The notes beneath the pieces were generated by a model. It was not told the DNA's origin, searched no databases, and saw nothing but the letters and a program-made list of their open reading frames with translations. Source: Patella vulgata (Eukaryota; Mollusca; Gastropoda; Patellidae). Taken from it: a DNA stretch of 64,000 nucleotides. Position numbers and translations under genes: made by a program. The DNA lies in the NCBI RefSeq assembly GCF_932274485.2, contig NC_065881.2, positions 63,622,702 to 63,686,701 on the forward strand, in the 5' to 3' direction. Of the stretch, positions 12,401 through 22,425 are shown one piece after another. How positions within the stretch are numbered: position 1 is the stretch's first letter; each line of letters opens with the position of its first letter.

Positions 12401-14060
12401 GTCTTGATGTTCGATTGGGCATATTCCTGGTCGGACAATTTAGGACGTTGAGAAAAAAGCGTCGTACATGTCCGGAATATATGAGCCTAAATCCCATCTC
12501 TGCCTCCATATAGATTAGAGTTCATTAAGGAATCTGAGAACTAAAATTTATCTTGTAAATATTTTCTTCGTCACTAGGGAAGTGAACCTAAAGACCGATT
12601 TTTAATGCCTCCTCCCAGTGCACCCACACAGAGACGTAATAAATCTGCCAGTAGAGATAATTTAACAACACAAAGTGCCAGGTAATTATGCATACGTATA
12701 TGTTATGATAAAAACATGCATAAAAAGTGTCTTGATTAATCAAATTCTGGATTGCTGGATTACACCCATGTTTAACAAGAGTTGTCCCCCTTTTTTGGCT
12801 GCTGTTTTTGTGAATGTACACCTATGAAATAGAGGATCCATAACTCATGATGACTGAAATCAGTTGTTATGTCTTTTTGTAATATTAACATAGTTCATTC
12901 TGATAGTTTCGCTATCGTGGTGCCTTGATCACCTACCCATTTTTAACATCGAAAATTAATTCTTGTAGTATTTTTTAGAAACAAACATCCCCTCCTATAG
13001 TAATATTGTTGTATAGTGCTGATATTGTTTTCATTCCTGGGTAGAATGGTAAAGGCTACTACTTCTAAATTCAAATAGTTGGTGCTTAATATTTATATGT
13101 TTACTGTAATTATTTATTTGGTGATGGGGAATCCCATCATCCTTTGTAGTATCTGAATTATGTTCCATACCACCATCCTCCTCCTTTTACTGTTCTGATG
13201 TCATGTATCAGACTATCATAGGCATACAACCAACCTTGTATAGTTGCCTCAGTGAAATGTCTCTTTAACTTGTTTTTCATAAAACAAATTTTATATAGTA
13301 ACCTTCATGTGATGTTATAAAACCTACAAACCTACAAACATGATGTACTTGTAGTCATAAAATATTTCTAATCTTGTAATCATATTATAACAACAAACTA
13401 ACCAACTTATTTAACTAAAATTGTTTTAAAATAAGATTATATTAAAATACTTGGATGAAACTATCAGGTGTTATATAGGGTTATATATATTCTAAACACT
13501 CTTACACTTTGCTTCCCATTCTTTCTGGCAAGTCTTAAAACTTAAGTTGTAACAGAATCAAAAATTACAAATGAGGTTAACTTACTTGGCAACTATTACA
13601 TATCTAGCAACTAGTGGCAAAACATATATAATTTTATTTTGTATAACACTGAAAGAGCTTTCACATGATATAACAATTCTTAATGTTTCTGTTAATTTAT
13701 CTCATTCACATCTCAAATCAAAAATCACAAAAGTTAGCACAGATTCTAGCCCAACAAGAAGAAGTATTTTGTTGAAAAACGATCTTAGGTTGGCAATTAA
13801 AATTGCAGTTGTTTTTCTTACACTCTTTATTGGCAGCTATCAGCAGAGCCATTCTGAAAGAAGATAAACAAGTGGTTCTTTTTAATAAGTAATGCACCTC
13901 TGATGTAATGATATACAGTCTACAGGAAACTATATAATTTTAAAATGTCTTAAAATACATGTAAATAATCTTGTATTTTTTCAGTGCAATAGATGAAAGA
14001 AGTTTAACAAATTCTAACAGTGATTCAGCTTTATCCAGTAAAGTGACAGTCATAAACTAG
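167..14060 (+). CDS. SOWAH-type ankyrin-repeat protein gene, 5'-partial, 16 exons placed
   Basis: Joined exons read as one frame of 426 residues plus stop. Order: a low-complexity region rich in Ser/Asp (exons 1-3), then the ankyrin core starting EEKNWMLTCCSAEYHEMNRL, DFTN-G-Y-TALHWAAKQGK, MNQRS-Y-G-GYTALHLAAMQGH and DSNIRDYSGKKAKQYL, then a Ser/Arg-rich tail ending VTVIN. The paired TALHWAAK and GYTALHLAA repeats followed by RDYSGKKA are typical of the SOWAH (sosondowah) family, whose members are thought to be intracellular protein-binding proteins; the molecular role is poorly known. Exon phases agree at every junction and all donors and acceptors are GT/AG. The start codon lies upstream of the window. 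Oddities are five tiny exons (12, 3, 3, 3, 3 nt) inside the ankyrin core and a possible alternative 3' end at 5231. From memory, the vertebrate SOWAH genes are mostly single-exon, so this split structure contrasts with them. The family call is strong; the ortholog within the family is not resolved. Confidence 0.88.
1441..1590 (+). CDS. SOWAH exon 2 (50 or 47 codons)
   Basis: The frame reads GSQISQLSTGTASTEDEVNE, then SVKERAKHLNKIESQSDVL, and ends with donor GTAAGT at 1591. Two acceptors are possible: AG at 1439-1440, or AG at 1448-1449, which would drop three codons. Both keep phase 0, so a NAG-type alternative acceptor is possible. The flanking introns (416-1440, 1591-1837) contain no recognised element. 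Confidence 0.8.
1838..1906 (+). CDS. SOWAH exon 3 (23 codons)
   Basis: Acceptor TTTTTTTATAG and donor GTATGT flank a phase-0 exon AREKFGGGGDDDDDHSSGTA plus FPT. It is a Gly/Asp linker with a GAT repeat, so its length may be polymorphic. It leads directly into the ankyrin core. Confidence 0.75.
2220..2321 (+). CDS. SOWAH exon 4, start of ankyrin core
   Basis: Acceptor ACAATACAG and donor GTAAGT bound 34 codons YDEEEKNWMLTCCSAEYHEM followed by NRLLSKNPALAKIR. This matches the first SOWAH ankyrin helix pair (W-M-L...LL...P.L...R). In family members the next residues are D-F-x-x-G-Y/F-T-A-L-H-W, which here come from three very small exons. Confidence 0.85.
2692..2703 (+). CDS. SOWAH microexon, 12 nt (DFTN)
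   Basis: GACTTTACAAAT lies between a long pyrimidine tract ending CTAG and the donor GTAAGT. It encodes DFTN, the expected residues after the Arg that ends exon 4. The 12-nt length keeps phase 0. Confidence 0.85.
2871..2873 (+). CDS. SOWAH microexon, 3 nt (Gly)
   Basis: A pyrimidine-rich stretch ends in AAAAG, followed by GGG and then GTAAGT. The single codon gives the conserved Gly of the D-F-x-x-G-Y-TALH motif. The same GGG plus GTAAGT arrangement recurs at 4355. Confidence 0.7.
3091..3449 (-). repeat. SINE family A, near full length, in SOWAH intron
   Basis: The ATGAAATG-type tail is at the left and a tRNA-like head at the right. On the minus strand the head has an A-box-like GTGGCTAAGTGAGTAAG and a B-box-like GGTCGCGGGTTCTATTCC. 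The body (ACGTAAAAGATCC, GTAGACTGTAGCGCCGC on the minus strand) is shared with copies at 24184, 30500, 50552 and 55711. No clear target-site duplication was found. It lies between the Gly and Tyr microexons. Confidence 0.8.
3545..3547 (+). CDS. SOWAH microexon, 3 nt (Tyr)
   Basis: ATAG, then TAT, then GTAAGTAT, preceded by a pyrimidine-rich tract. The codon gives the Tyr expected directly before TALHWAAK. The order Gly then Tyr matches the family motif. The intron before it (2874-3544) carries a SINE. Confidence 0.7.
3744..3833 (+). CDS. SOWAH exon 8, ankyrin repeat (TALHWAAK)
   Basis: Acceptor TTGTTTTAG and donor GTGAGT bound 30 codons: TALHWAAKQGKAEVIKLLAG, then KPGLSMNQRS. This is an ankyrin repeat with the Trp typical of SOWAH proteins. 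Both ends are phase 0. Confidence 0.9.
4094..4096 (+). CDS. SOWAH microexon, 3 nt (Tyr)
   Basis: AAACAG, then TAT, then GTAAGTAT. Family members read R-S-x-G-G-Y-T-A-L-H at this point; this codon supplies x (Tyr). The pyrimidine tract (TTCTTTTTCTTTC) lies about 15 nt upstream of the AG. Confidence 0.65.
4355..4357 (+). CDS. SOWAH microexon, 3 nt (Gly)
   Basis: ATTTTAG, then GGG, then GTAAGT. It supplies the first Gly of the G-G-Y-TALHLAA motif; the second Gly begins the next exon. It mirrors the Gly microexon at 2871. Confidence 0.68.
4762..4834 (+). CDS. SOWAH exon 11, ankyrin repeat (GYTALHLAA)
   Basis: Acceptor TTCTTCCAAG and donor GTAAGT bound 73 nt, GYTALHLAAMQGHEDIIELL then VQNY plus one base (phase 1). 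It joins the next exon to give NYKADSN. Confidence 0.9.
5008..5088 (+). CDS. SOWAH exon 12, end of ankyrin core
   Basis: Acceptor TTTTTCAG; with the preceding base it reads KADSNIRDYSGKKAKQYLKN then SASSRTQ plus one base. RDYSGKKA is a SOWAH hallmark. The donor GTAAGC at 5089 connects in phase with the exon at 10715, across a 5.6-kb intron. The same exon is also open past the donor (next entry). Confidence 0.85.
5089..5231 (+). CDS. alternative SOWAH 3' end by donor read-through
   Basis: If the donor at 5089 is skipped, the frame stays open for 47 more codons (KLIVTDTKSLDIKT..., then RASKRFSMTDFDLKNRK) to TGA at 5229-5231. The added tail is polar and basic, with no stop before the end and protein-like composition. 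It would give a shorter isoform with its own 3' UTR. The alternative is chance read-through into intron. Confidence 0.45.
5232..10714. other. long SOWAH intron / alternative 3' UTR
   Basis: AT-rich sequence with no convincing coding exon. AATAAA signals at 7495 and 8981 could serve the 5231 isoform. It holds MITE-1 (6046-6468). The stretches at 5583-5800 and 8400-8480, with GTCTGTTCGTC-like and GTCCGTCACTTTG-like wording, look like decayed repeat tails but I cannot assign them. Confidence 0.5.
6046..6468. mobile_element. MITE-1 copy, full length
   Basis: Terminal inverted repeats CAATCTGATTAAAA / TTTTAATCAGATTG extend about 40 bp through TTTCGTTTCGTTTTTTATA. The flanks share GAAATGTTA with a 1-nt offset. 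The interior has the signatures common to all copies (GACGTCA, CCAAT-like boxes). It has no coding capacity. Other copies are at 14408, 26774, 42545, 45476 and 52713. Confidence 0.85.
10715..10759 (+). CDS. SOWAH exon 13 (45 nt)
   Basis: Acceptor TTTTTTCAG and donor GTAACT. Joined in phase to exon 12 it reads QLLLSRRLAATSTNK plus one base. It follows the longest visible intron. Confidence 0.7.
11142..11359 (+). CDS. SOWAH exon 14 (218 nt)
   Basis: Acceptor TCTGTTACAG and donor GTAAGT. It reads GQSLDDSFLRTNLRKSNRAR, then AISSLIQATASAVHRNKSTM, then a Ser/Pro-rich part ending SPSNKRKSS. Basic and Ser-rich, likely disordered. It ends in phase 0. Confidence 0.8.
11390..12260 (+). repeat. minisatellite, about 41-bp unit, SOWAH intron
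   Basis: Imperfect tandem units reading roughly TAATGGTTATGTAAATACTT then AGTCATCACTAGCTACTAAAC recur about 20 times. The best-preserved units lie between 11740 and 12200. Confidence 0.85.
12578..12681 (+). CDS. SOWAH exon 15 (104 nt)
   Basis: Acceptor CGTCACTAG and donor GTAATT. It reads GSEPKDRFLMPPPSAPTQRR, then NKSASRDNLTTQSA plus two bases. It joins in phase to the last exon. Confidence 0.75.
13985..14060 (+). CDS. SOWAH last exon (76 nt, stop at 14058-14060)
   Basis: Acceptor TATTTTTTCAG; reads SAIDERSLTNSNSDSALSSK then VTVIN and TAG. Ser-rich C-terminus. The preceding intron (12682-13984) contains nothing recognised. Confidence 0.75.
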
Positions 14061-14407
14061 TTCTGTTATTTATATAAAGGTGCCATATTGTTTATTGTTA
14101 TAATCATGCCATGATGAATTTATATTTTTCTACAACTATTGGCAATGAAATTCTTTAAATCTTAAATATATAAGATTCTGTGGTTCAGAAAAAAAAAAAA
14201 AAAAAAAAATCAACAATTTACCAAAAACAAGTAGTTGGTTGGTGTAAAAATCTCTTCTTCTTGATTAAGGTTGGCACTGTGATAGCAGGCCCCTGAAAAA
14301 CAAAGCTTGTCCAAAAATTAAAAAATACCTGGATGTCCTATTCATGGCTGTGTCCCAGGCAAGTTGTTGAATATGACATGTTTGAATATGACATGTCTAT
14401 ACTTTTA
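14061..14407 (+). other. SOWAH 3' UTR and downstream
   Basis: Follows the TAG. AT-rich, with an A20-type run near 14190-14210. No canonical AATAAA is seen before that run, so the poly(A) site is not placed. Confidence 0.4.
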
Positions 14408-14744
14408 CCAATCTTATTAAAATACAAATCTATATTTCGTTTCATTTTTTTATACTTTCAATGGCCTCTACTACATGGGGTAATACATGCGGCTTTTGAC
14501 CCTATGACATCAGACATTTAATTAATCAATCAGCATTGATGTTTCTAGTAGGATACCCACAGTTCCGTGCATCGCACGCTAAGAACTCGCTGCAACAGAC
14601 TGTTTCATTGGCTAATCCCTCACATCAACCAAAACGTGGGTTATATAACAACTCTTCCAGATCCTATGTAGTAAAGACAAGTAAAACAAAATTTTGAACT
14701 ATAAAAAAACGAAACGAAATAGGATCTGTGTTTTAATCAGATTG
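14408..14744. mobile_element. MITE-1 copy, full length
   Basis: Same termini as the 6046 copy, starting CCAATCTTATTAAAA and ending TTTTAATCAGATTG. The 8-bp direct repeat TACTTTTA flanks it (14400-14407 and 14745-14752), which fits an hAT- or MULE-like target duplication. Confidence 0.88.
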
Positions 14745-14752
14745 TACTTTTA

Positions 14753-17214
14753 TTAAATGGTTATATATTATAGTTAAAGTGTTATAGTGCTTTGTTAAAT
14801 AATATATTGTTAAGAGTTCCCCTTGAATCATTGACTAAGTCATATGTTGTTGGGGAATATTATGTTAAGGAACTAATTACAATCTGCTACAAATCATAAA
14901 ATTCATAGTCAGCAAAATGCTACCGCTGGTACTGGTATGTTAAAAAAAATCAAAGATAAAGGTTAGCCCGATTACATGCATAATGATGGCCATTTTTGAA
15001 ATGATGCAAATTCATTTGGGTATTATCAATTCATAAAGTTTATCCATGACCTATCAATAATTTCTAATTATATAATGAATACTGCTTGTTTTTGTTTTTT
15101 TTTACTATACCACTGAGAATATTCTACATAGATCTATTAAAGAGATGTATCACCTATAGTAGCCTCAATTCAGGACTAAGGGACGTGTGTAGTTTTGGCT
15201 TGGCCAATCCCCTGCCATGGCCAAGTAGGCGCCAAATAATCAAGGTTTATTGGTTAAACCAAGGGTAGTGTATGGACCAGGGGGTCAAATGAAAATAATC
15301 TCTCCCCCCCCCCCCTCCCCCGGAAATAAACACCCAACAAAACAAGTTCCACCATTTATCCATACGTTAACAATTTGGGAAAATAAGGAGATATTTAATA
15401 AATATCTGTCATTTAGACAGGCCAATGGAACATTTCTGGGATGGGAAATCAAATAAAAAATTTGTCTTGGTGCTCTTTCTTACTCACTCTGCCAAAACAA
15501 ATTCCTGGATACATGCTTTTTGTGGAAATTGAAAGACTTATATGTTCATCATATAATAATATTTAATAACGAAATCATATATTTTTTAAATAATATTTTA
15601 CATTGCATGATAAAATGTATATAAATTGTATAATATTTGTTATACATATATAAAGCTTTTCCCCATGAAATAGTTTGGTATTGTGGTTTACAATGATGAT
15701 AGTTAATGGAAACTATATACAACAGGAATTGTACAGGAATATAACCTGAAATGTAGTCTAAATATATTATATATAGACATTTGATCAATATATATTTGCG
15801 TCTGTGTGTGGATTAAGGCCATAGGAGACTGACATTTTAAGTAGTTGATGAGAATTGTGTCGTGGAAATGTCCATCATTCTGTAGTAATAGCCAGCAGGT
15901 TGACCCTAGAACTTATGTTTGTGTACACAATTAGCAATTCATCTACAATTATTGACTACCTTCATTCAATGACCCGATGTCAGTTCTGGTTGAGTACCTT
16001 ATTTCTTTTTAAACAACAACCATAGCCACATCTTTAATAGAAGTCTTGATTTCCATAGATTATCCACCCTCTCGAATGTCAGTTTTTTACCTTGAGTGCT
16101 AAACTTTGATCATTGCTGGGATACAAAAAAGCGCAGAAAAGGCACCACACTCTGTACATTTTGTTGTATCTCATTTTCTTTTAAAACTAGAGATAGAAAA
16201 GCCTATTTATTTTCAACGATTTCTGTCAATTGCATTTATTGTCATTGATTACTTTCTTGTGAATGTTCCAGTGTCCAAAGTTTTCATTGATAATATCTTA
16301 TCCAAGTTATTACTCTCTATTACATCGTTGTCTACTTTTAATACAGGTTTTGGGGATTCCATCAAATTTGACATGCACTTTTTATGCTGATTTTGCTATG
16401 TTCATTGCTTTATGGGAATTCCAACAAATACCAAATTAATTCTTGATGTTTTGATGGAATTTAATCAATTTCTATACCAAATTCTATATTCACTTTAAAG
16501 GCCTAGTTTACCCTGCTCATTTTGGTTATTGCGTTAAATGGCCTATATACTAGATACAATCATCATGAACACTAATAGTTTCATTTATAACACAGAAAGA
16601 TTCTGTAGCAGCTTGGGAATACAGTATATTATTAGTGCGAATACAAGCCAATATTTTAAAAGGTCGATGCAGCTCATTACCATAACATAACTATAAAGCG
16701 GACCGATAACGTTTGAAAGTTATGAGAGCTTGTAAGTGCACCATCACCAAAGGAGGAGACGTTTATCAATCACCATGGTAACCAAGACAGGTAAGTTCTT
16801 GCCATTAGTCCCGTTTGATACTACTGAATTATAAACATGCGGAAGGCCACCGCTCGCCTGGAACCGTTTACATTAACTGATCATATCACAAAACTGTTGT
16901 GATCCACAAGGTATCACGGAATTAATCGGTAAGGGCCTAGTTCCAAGTAAATTTCATATACAACAAATATATCACTGTGCTCTGATGTTTTTATTCATTT
17001 ATGTATAAATATATAGGCTCAGCAAATGTTCCGTAGAGGAAATCAAAGGGGGGGGGGGGGGGTTCTTGCACATTTCTAAGTTACAGACCATATTTTTTAA
17101 AAATAATAATAATAATGATAATTTATTTTTAATACAGCTATTTAAATAAAATCTCAAAACGCAAAATGTTTTGTTTTTTTGGGACGGGGGGGGGGGCTAG
17201 GTTGCTCTCCCCCA
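14753..17214. other. unassigned intergenic sequence
   Basis: No gene or intact element recognised. It contains homopolymer C (15301-15320) and G (17050-17062) runs. Short open frames near 15086, 16106 and 15549 are AT-rich and match nothing I recognise. Confidence 0.4.
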
Positions 17215-18330
17215 AGGAAATAAAATGCATCTGAGGAGAGGATCTATGAAAAAGACGGAAAATTTCAATTTTAAGACTGAATTTGGGATATTGGCGTATT
17301 ATATTTTGATATGAATATTATAAAAATTTAAAGGAAGGAATACGACTTTAGCGTACCTATATAATAATTTATGAGAAAAATGAAAAGTTCGGAATCGGGT
17401 TAGAGTGCGGCTTGTTTGAATTTTGAAGATTATCATGCCTGGTGCGGGCTTGAATCAATCTCACTCGGTATTATGCATGATATGCGTGCGGACAATCATA
17501 TATTAGAGACTTTTGGCAAGCGGAATGTTTCCCATCCGTATCACGTATCCGTATCGTATACGTGATGCGTCGCGTCAATGTAGTTTTAGAGTTTTGGCAG
17601 ATTTTCGCTGAGCTTAGTTCTATTACAGCATGATGACAGAGCGTCTAGCCTACAATTTCCAAGAGGGGGCGAAGTCGCTCGACCGTCGCTGAGCCATTAA
17701 AAAAATTGTTGGTTTCACTATGTATCATTTCAGAAAGTTTATACCCCATTACCATAGAATAAAATCATTTCAAAATTTGCAAGGTCGCACCCCACTACAT
17801 TTACCACGTAGATCAACCAGCAAGCAGACGGACAGGAAAGGTATGACAATACTTAGCAAAAACCATCAAAGCTAATGATTAAATTCCTGTCTTTATCATG
17901 GTTAAAATCACATTAAATACACACCCTCGTGTTCTAGGATACACATAGATTCATAAAAACGCTATGATACAACATTTCAGTGTCTAAAGGTAGCAAAATT
18001 GACGGTAAAAAGACGACAATGTTATACGGAACTTTTGCGTATGAAAGCTGTTCGATACGTGCTGCTGTATCCGTGTGCCGTATCACGTATGAGAAATACA
18101 CACACATTGATGACGTCACATGCACAATCCATACGGATAAGCGAAGCGGACCAGGAATTTACGCTTGCCAAAAGTCTCTATTGTCATTGTGGGCGCCCCT
18201 CCGGAAAAAGGCACCCGACAGATCACGCCGTTTTCGGCGCCACATCAATCAAATTGTGACTTTAATCGTGTGATTCATTATGGGGAGCCTCACCATTTGG
18301 GGGGCGCCTCATATATAACGAGGGGCGGTT
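17215..18330 (+). mobile_element. decayed copy of the 62487-type element, split by another transposon
   Basis: Bases 17230-17500 match 62596-62960 and 18165-18330 match 62970-63100, with shared words such as AGTTCGGAATCGGGTTAGAG, CGGAAAATTTCAATT and ATCGTGTGATTCATTATG. The two parts are separated by the insert at 17504-18180. The outer ends are not preserved. Confidence 0.7.
17504..18180. mobile_element. DNA transposon/MITE with 19-bp TIRs, nested
   Basis: It starts TAGAGACTTTTGGCAAGCG and ends with the exact reverse complement. Inside, related CGTATCACGTAT words occur near both ends. The empty-site equivalent is the join at about 62965 in the related copy, which supports insertion. I could not settle the target duplication. 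No transposase was recognised. Confidence 0.75.
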
Positions 18331-19194
18331 GGGCCGGTTGGTCGTTGGCTTCGTATTCTGTCCAATGGAAAGGGCGCTATTCGCCGGTATTTGCACATAA
18401 CTGTAAACATACCTGGGACAGCTAATTTATAACCAAATTAGAAAAGAAATCATTATGAAAATTGACATAAACCCCAGAAACGTCATTTCCGAAAACTACC
18501 ATCTCGCCGACTCTCCCACGCTACTGGGCACAGCACAGCTTTGGCATGGGCCAAATTGACCAGGAACAGGGCCCCGCGCGGAGGACTTAGGCTAGTGGGC
18601 TAAACTTGGTGGCCCATGAGTTCCAGATGGTGTAATTATTTTTGTATTAATGCATGTCCTATAATAATAAAATTGTGCTCTCAGTTACCCCGTGTCTGTA
18701 TATATTTTCACATTATCTGCTTTGAAAAGGGCACAACTGAGCCCCGATGATAAAAAAAAAAATGACTATCTCATGGTTCAAAACTTACAAAAACGAGCGT
18801 ACATACAAAAATCCTCACAATTGGCCCGGTAGGTAAAATTCTGCTAAACAAAATGTGTCACTCAAGCTGAAAATGGCGACCATCTTGGAAAATAATGGCC
18901 ATTATTTAATTTCAAGTGGCTAAATTTTCGTAATAAACGATACAAAAGTACAACAGACATTTATGTGATTCACTTTTGGGAATTGGTATCAGATGTATTA
19001 TACTCTTTGGCTGTTTTCATACGGAACCTATTTTATAACAGCCAAGAATTGATTAAACATGTTGCGTACCTTTATTTTCATCGACTCTATGAAACACTCT
19101 ATCATAAAACGTTTCAGCAACCAAACAGAATGATGTTTTTTTTATCCAATTTGTTCAAGAGGTCCGTCTTAATTAGACGGGAAAGTGCACAAAA
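18331..19194. other. unassigned sequence
   Basis: No gene recognised. The part near 18500-18620 is GC-richer than its surroundings, without a recognisable frame. Confidence 0.4.
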
Positions 19195-19710
19195 GTACCA
19201 CGTTAAACACCATTTCATCTCACCATCAACAGCAACCATTCAAAAAAACATTACCCAGGTGCATGACATGGCCATGGCTGATTGCCGATTGACCACTCGA
19301 CATATTGCGACTGTTGTTGAACACATTATCGCCAACGAGTTAGGAATGACAAAATTTCTGCAAGATGGATGCCAAAGTTCTTGACTGTGAATTAGAAACG
19401 TTTCAGATGCCTGACAATCTGCGCCATTTTGAAGCAGATTCTGATAATTTTTGGGCCAGATTTGTAACCATGGATGAAACCTGGATTCATCACTTTCAAC
19501 CAAAATCCACCTGTTTCTAAAAATGAAAAACGAACTAGCCGGTCGTCATTTTCCTAGTAATGATAACGTCATGTTAGCTGTGAACGACTTTTTTTTAAGG
19601 TGGCTAAAGATAATTTCTTCCTAGTCGACATCCAGACCTTGCAACATCGTTGGCAGAAGTGTGTACACCAGGAATGGGACTATGTACAACAATAAATGAA
19701 AACCATCGAC
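19195..19710 (+). pseudogene. decayed mariner transposase
   Basis: Pieces in shifting frames match the mariner transposase: VHDMAMADCRLTTRHIATVV and NELGMTK near 19258-19350, the SARWMPK block at 19360-19380, then FVTMDETWIHHFQPKS (first catalytic Asp block) at 19460-19510, and LQHRWQKCVHQEWDYV near 19637-19690, the usual C-terminal block. At least two frameshifts and several stops. An old, dead copy; TIRs not found. Confidence 0.8.
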
Positions 19711-19974
19711 TTTATACAAGTCTTTCACAGATAGGCTTATATTTTTTTGAAACTTCGGTCGGTGCTGTCCAGCTAAAGATAGTACAAAAATGATAACTTT
19801 TCAAATATATAGATAATTTTGTACTCTTTCAAAAAAGAAACGCATAGATGATATGGAAAGAAGAAAAGGGTTTGGTTTTACAATGTTGATGAATGACCAT
19901 ATTTCGTAATGTTTCTGCAATGACTCAACAGGTCCAAATGTGACACATGCGAAAATTGCAGGAAATCGGCGTGA

Positions 19975-20600
19975 AAAGGTCAGATTTTGTCGAATGCATT
20001 TGAAACTCTTGGGAACAGATTTTGGTAGTGTTGGGTATTTAAAGCTGCGATGCCCGCAATGGTGTCGACGAATTTACAGACTAAGGCCTCCTCGGGGTAG
20101 ATGAATCGCAGTAAGCAGTCACACGCCACACGAAATTCCACCAGAGCACTTATTCTGCACCTCGTATGACAAATGCTGCAGACTATCGCTACATTTGGGT
20201 TCTGCACTTGCGTCACCCTACTGCAACGACTCTGGACGCGTGCCATGTATGAAAGGTGTGTCTGTACAAACGAGAACGGTTCAGCGACGAGGTATGTTTC
20301 CTTTAAAACGACGTGATGGGGGACAACGTGTGCACAGGCGTCGCAATGAAAGTTTTACCAAGACTGCGTCGTGCAGGTTGACAGATTCGGTAGAGGTAGC
20401 GCCGCGATGCCGGGAACCTTCTACGCCGACAGAAGTGAACTTGTTTCGCAAAGGGCAACGTCATATGCTTCCCATTTTATATCCACAGATAGAAATATTT
20501 CAGCAGGACAATGCCAGACCACACACAGGAACGTGTAACAATGAATGTCTTTGAATAACTGGGACGAACTGGACATACGTCTATGCCAGGGTGACCCGGT
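19975..20600 (+). pseudogene. decayed Tc1-like transposase
   Basis: Fragments in more than one frame: ADYRYIWVLHLRHPTATT near 20170-20220, DGGQRVHRRRNESF near 20310-20360, and the catalytic block LPILYPQIEIFQQDNARPHT at 20468-20530. The QDNARPH motif is typical of Tc1 elements. The block carrying the final Glu is not seen in frame. A possible TIR remnant ACTCTTTCAAAAAAGAAACG lies at 19822. Confidence 0.75.
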
Positions 20601-20767
20601 CCCCCAAACGCTTCTGCAACTGTCACATGCAGTATAGGAAGGGTGGGCTATGATGCCACGTGCTCGGATTCAGAGGTTCGTTCTATTTATGTCAAGAGTG
20701 ATGGATGCTCATGATGGCCACACAAGGTACTGATTTCGACGCGGGAGCCACAGTACCCCAGTGGTTG

Positions 20768-21370
20768 TCTTCTCCACTGTCGTCGGTCAATAACGTAACG
20801 CAATTAATACAAGTTTGTATTAAAAAGACAATTCCATGTGTTACCTTGTTTGTAGAGTATATCCTTATTAAAGTTTCTGTGTACAATAGTATTAGTCTTG
20901 GTTACGAAAATGTCTTCTCCACTGTCCTCGGTCCATAGCATAACGAAATTATACAACCTTGTATTAAAGAGACAATTCCATGCGTTACCTGTTTGGCAGA
21001 GTATATTTTAATTAAGGTTTCCGTGTACAATAGTATTAGTCTTGTATTACGGAAATGTCTTCTCCACTGTCCTCGGTCCATAGCATAACGAAATGAAATG
21101 AAATGGGGTTTAACGTCCCACTGTTCCCATAGCATAACAAAATTATACAACTTTGTATTAAAGGGATAATTCCATGAGTTTCTTTGTTGACAGAGTATCA
21201 CAAAAAAAGGTTTCTGTGTACAATATTATTAGTCTTGGTTACGAAAATGCCTTCTCCACTGTCGTCCGTCCATAGCATAACGAAATTATACCACTTCGAA
21301 TTAAAGGGATAATTCCATGCGTTTCTTATTTGACAGAGAGTTTTCTAAATAAGGCTTTTGAGTAATCATA
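20768..21370 (+). repeat. tandem repeat, about 144-bp unit, four copies
   Basis: Units begin CTTCTCCACTGTC at about 20768, 20912, 21058 and 21251. Spacing is 144, 146 and 193, the last reduced to 144 once the 37-bp insert and its duplication are removed. Each unit carries AATTCCATG and ACAATA..TATTAGTCTTG. Units are diverged by point changes. Confidence 0.85.
21090..21126 (-). mobile_element. 37-bp SINE-tail insertion with 12-bp TSD
   Basis: Only the 3' end of SINE family A (GAAATGAAATGAAATGGGGT then TTAACGTCCCACTGTTC, minus orientation) lies between two copies of CCATAGCATAAC (21078-21089 and 21127-21138). The neighbouring tandem units show the empty site. Confidence 0.85.
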
Positions 21371-22057
21371 TAGATAATAAGTATCAAACGATCTTTGTAC
21401 GAGAAATAAACAGATGGACTATTTTAGATTAAAATTCACATTCTGGGATTTTACCATCAGGCAAGTACACTGTAGGCTTACCACGCTAAATGATTTAAAA
21501 TCCACTTTTTAAAAATATTTTATTTGTATTTTTAATGTACTCTTTAGCATTATTTCTATTTTTGCCATCACTTTTAATGGACCTTGAATTACTTGATGTT
21601 TGAAATAAATGGTAAAGTCCCCGAAACCAATTGACGTAGCGCGTAGCTGTACTCACTATTGCTGTCTGGATCCGCCCTTGACAATATCATTGATCCACTA
21701 GAATGTGCCAGGACAGCTGTTGATTTTTTATTTGTAACGGAAAATAGTTTACCGACATTCACTTAAGAGAAAAATCAATTGTCTTTATTGTCAGTTAACG
21801 CTGCAGATAATAACTAAAATACGATGCTTTGTGTTATCAATAAAAACCCGGTGGGTGGAGAATGGTCTCGGGGGCTCACTAATGAGTCCAGTGCGGCTAT
21901 TAAATGTATTTCGTTGATCACAACAATTCAGTCGTTAATTTGTTAGCATTACAATGTCGGATCAAAGAACGTTTACAATTTCCCGATACAACTAACGATA
22001 ATGATGTCACGAGTCACGGTTGTACATAATACACCTTAATTAAGTTGTAGTTAATTC

Positions 22058-22425
22058 ATTTTGCATAAAAAAAATCAACACGCATGTCAGTTGGTTCAGG
22101 TGTAGATATTTATGAATTCTGCATAAGCCTGTTAAGCAACTTTATAATATAAGGTTTAAGTGTGAGGTTTTTGTATAACGGACGTATTTGAAGCTTTTAT
22201 TGCCAGTGATTACATGACAGTTCTTAAAATTCAATCAGTTTTGCATAAAAAAATCAACATGCCTGTCAGTTGGTTCAGGTGTAGACATTTATGAATTCTG
22301 CATAAGCCTGTTAAGCGACTTTATAATATAAGGTTTAAGTGTGATGTTTTTGCATAACGGATATATTTTAAGCTTCTATCGCCAGTGTTTACATAACAGT
22401 TCTTGAAATTCAATCAGTTTGTGAA
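22058..22425 (+). repeat. tandem duplication, about 180-bp unit, two copies
   Basis: Units beginning TTTTGCATAAAAAAA at about 22061 and 22240 share GTCAGTTGGTTCAGGTGTAG, ATTTATGAATTCTGCATAAG and GTTCTT(A/G)AAATTCAATCAG with few differences. Confidence 0.88.

Noticed and set aside
20195-20554. 119-codon frame as a host gene
   Set aside because: It holds the QDNARPHT block of Tc1 transposases and is broken upstream and downstream; treated as a decayed transposon.
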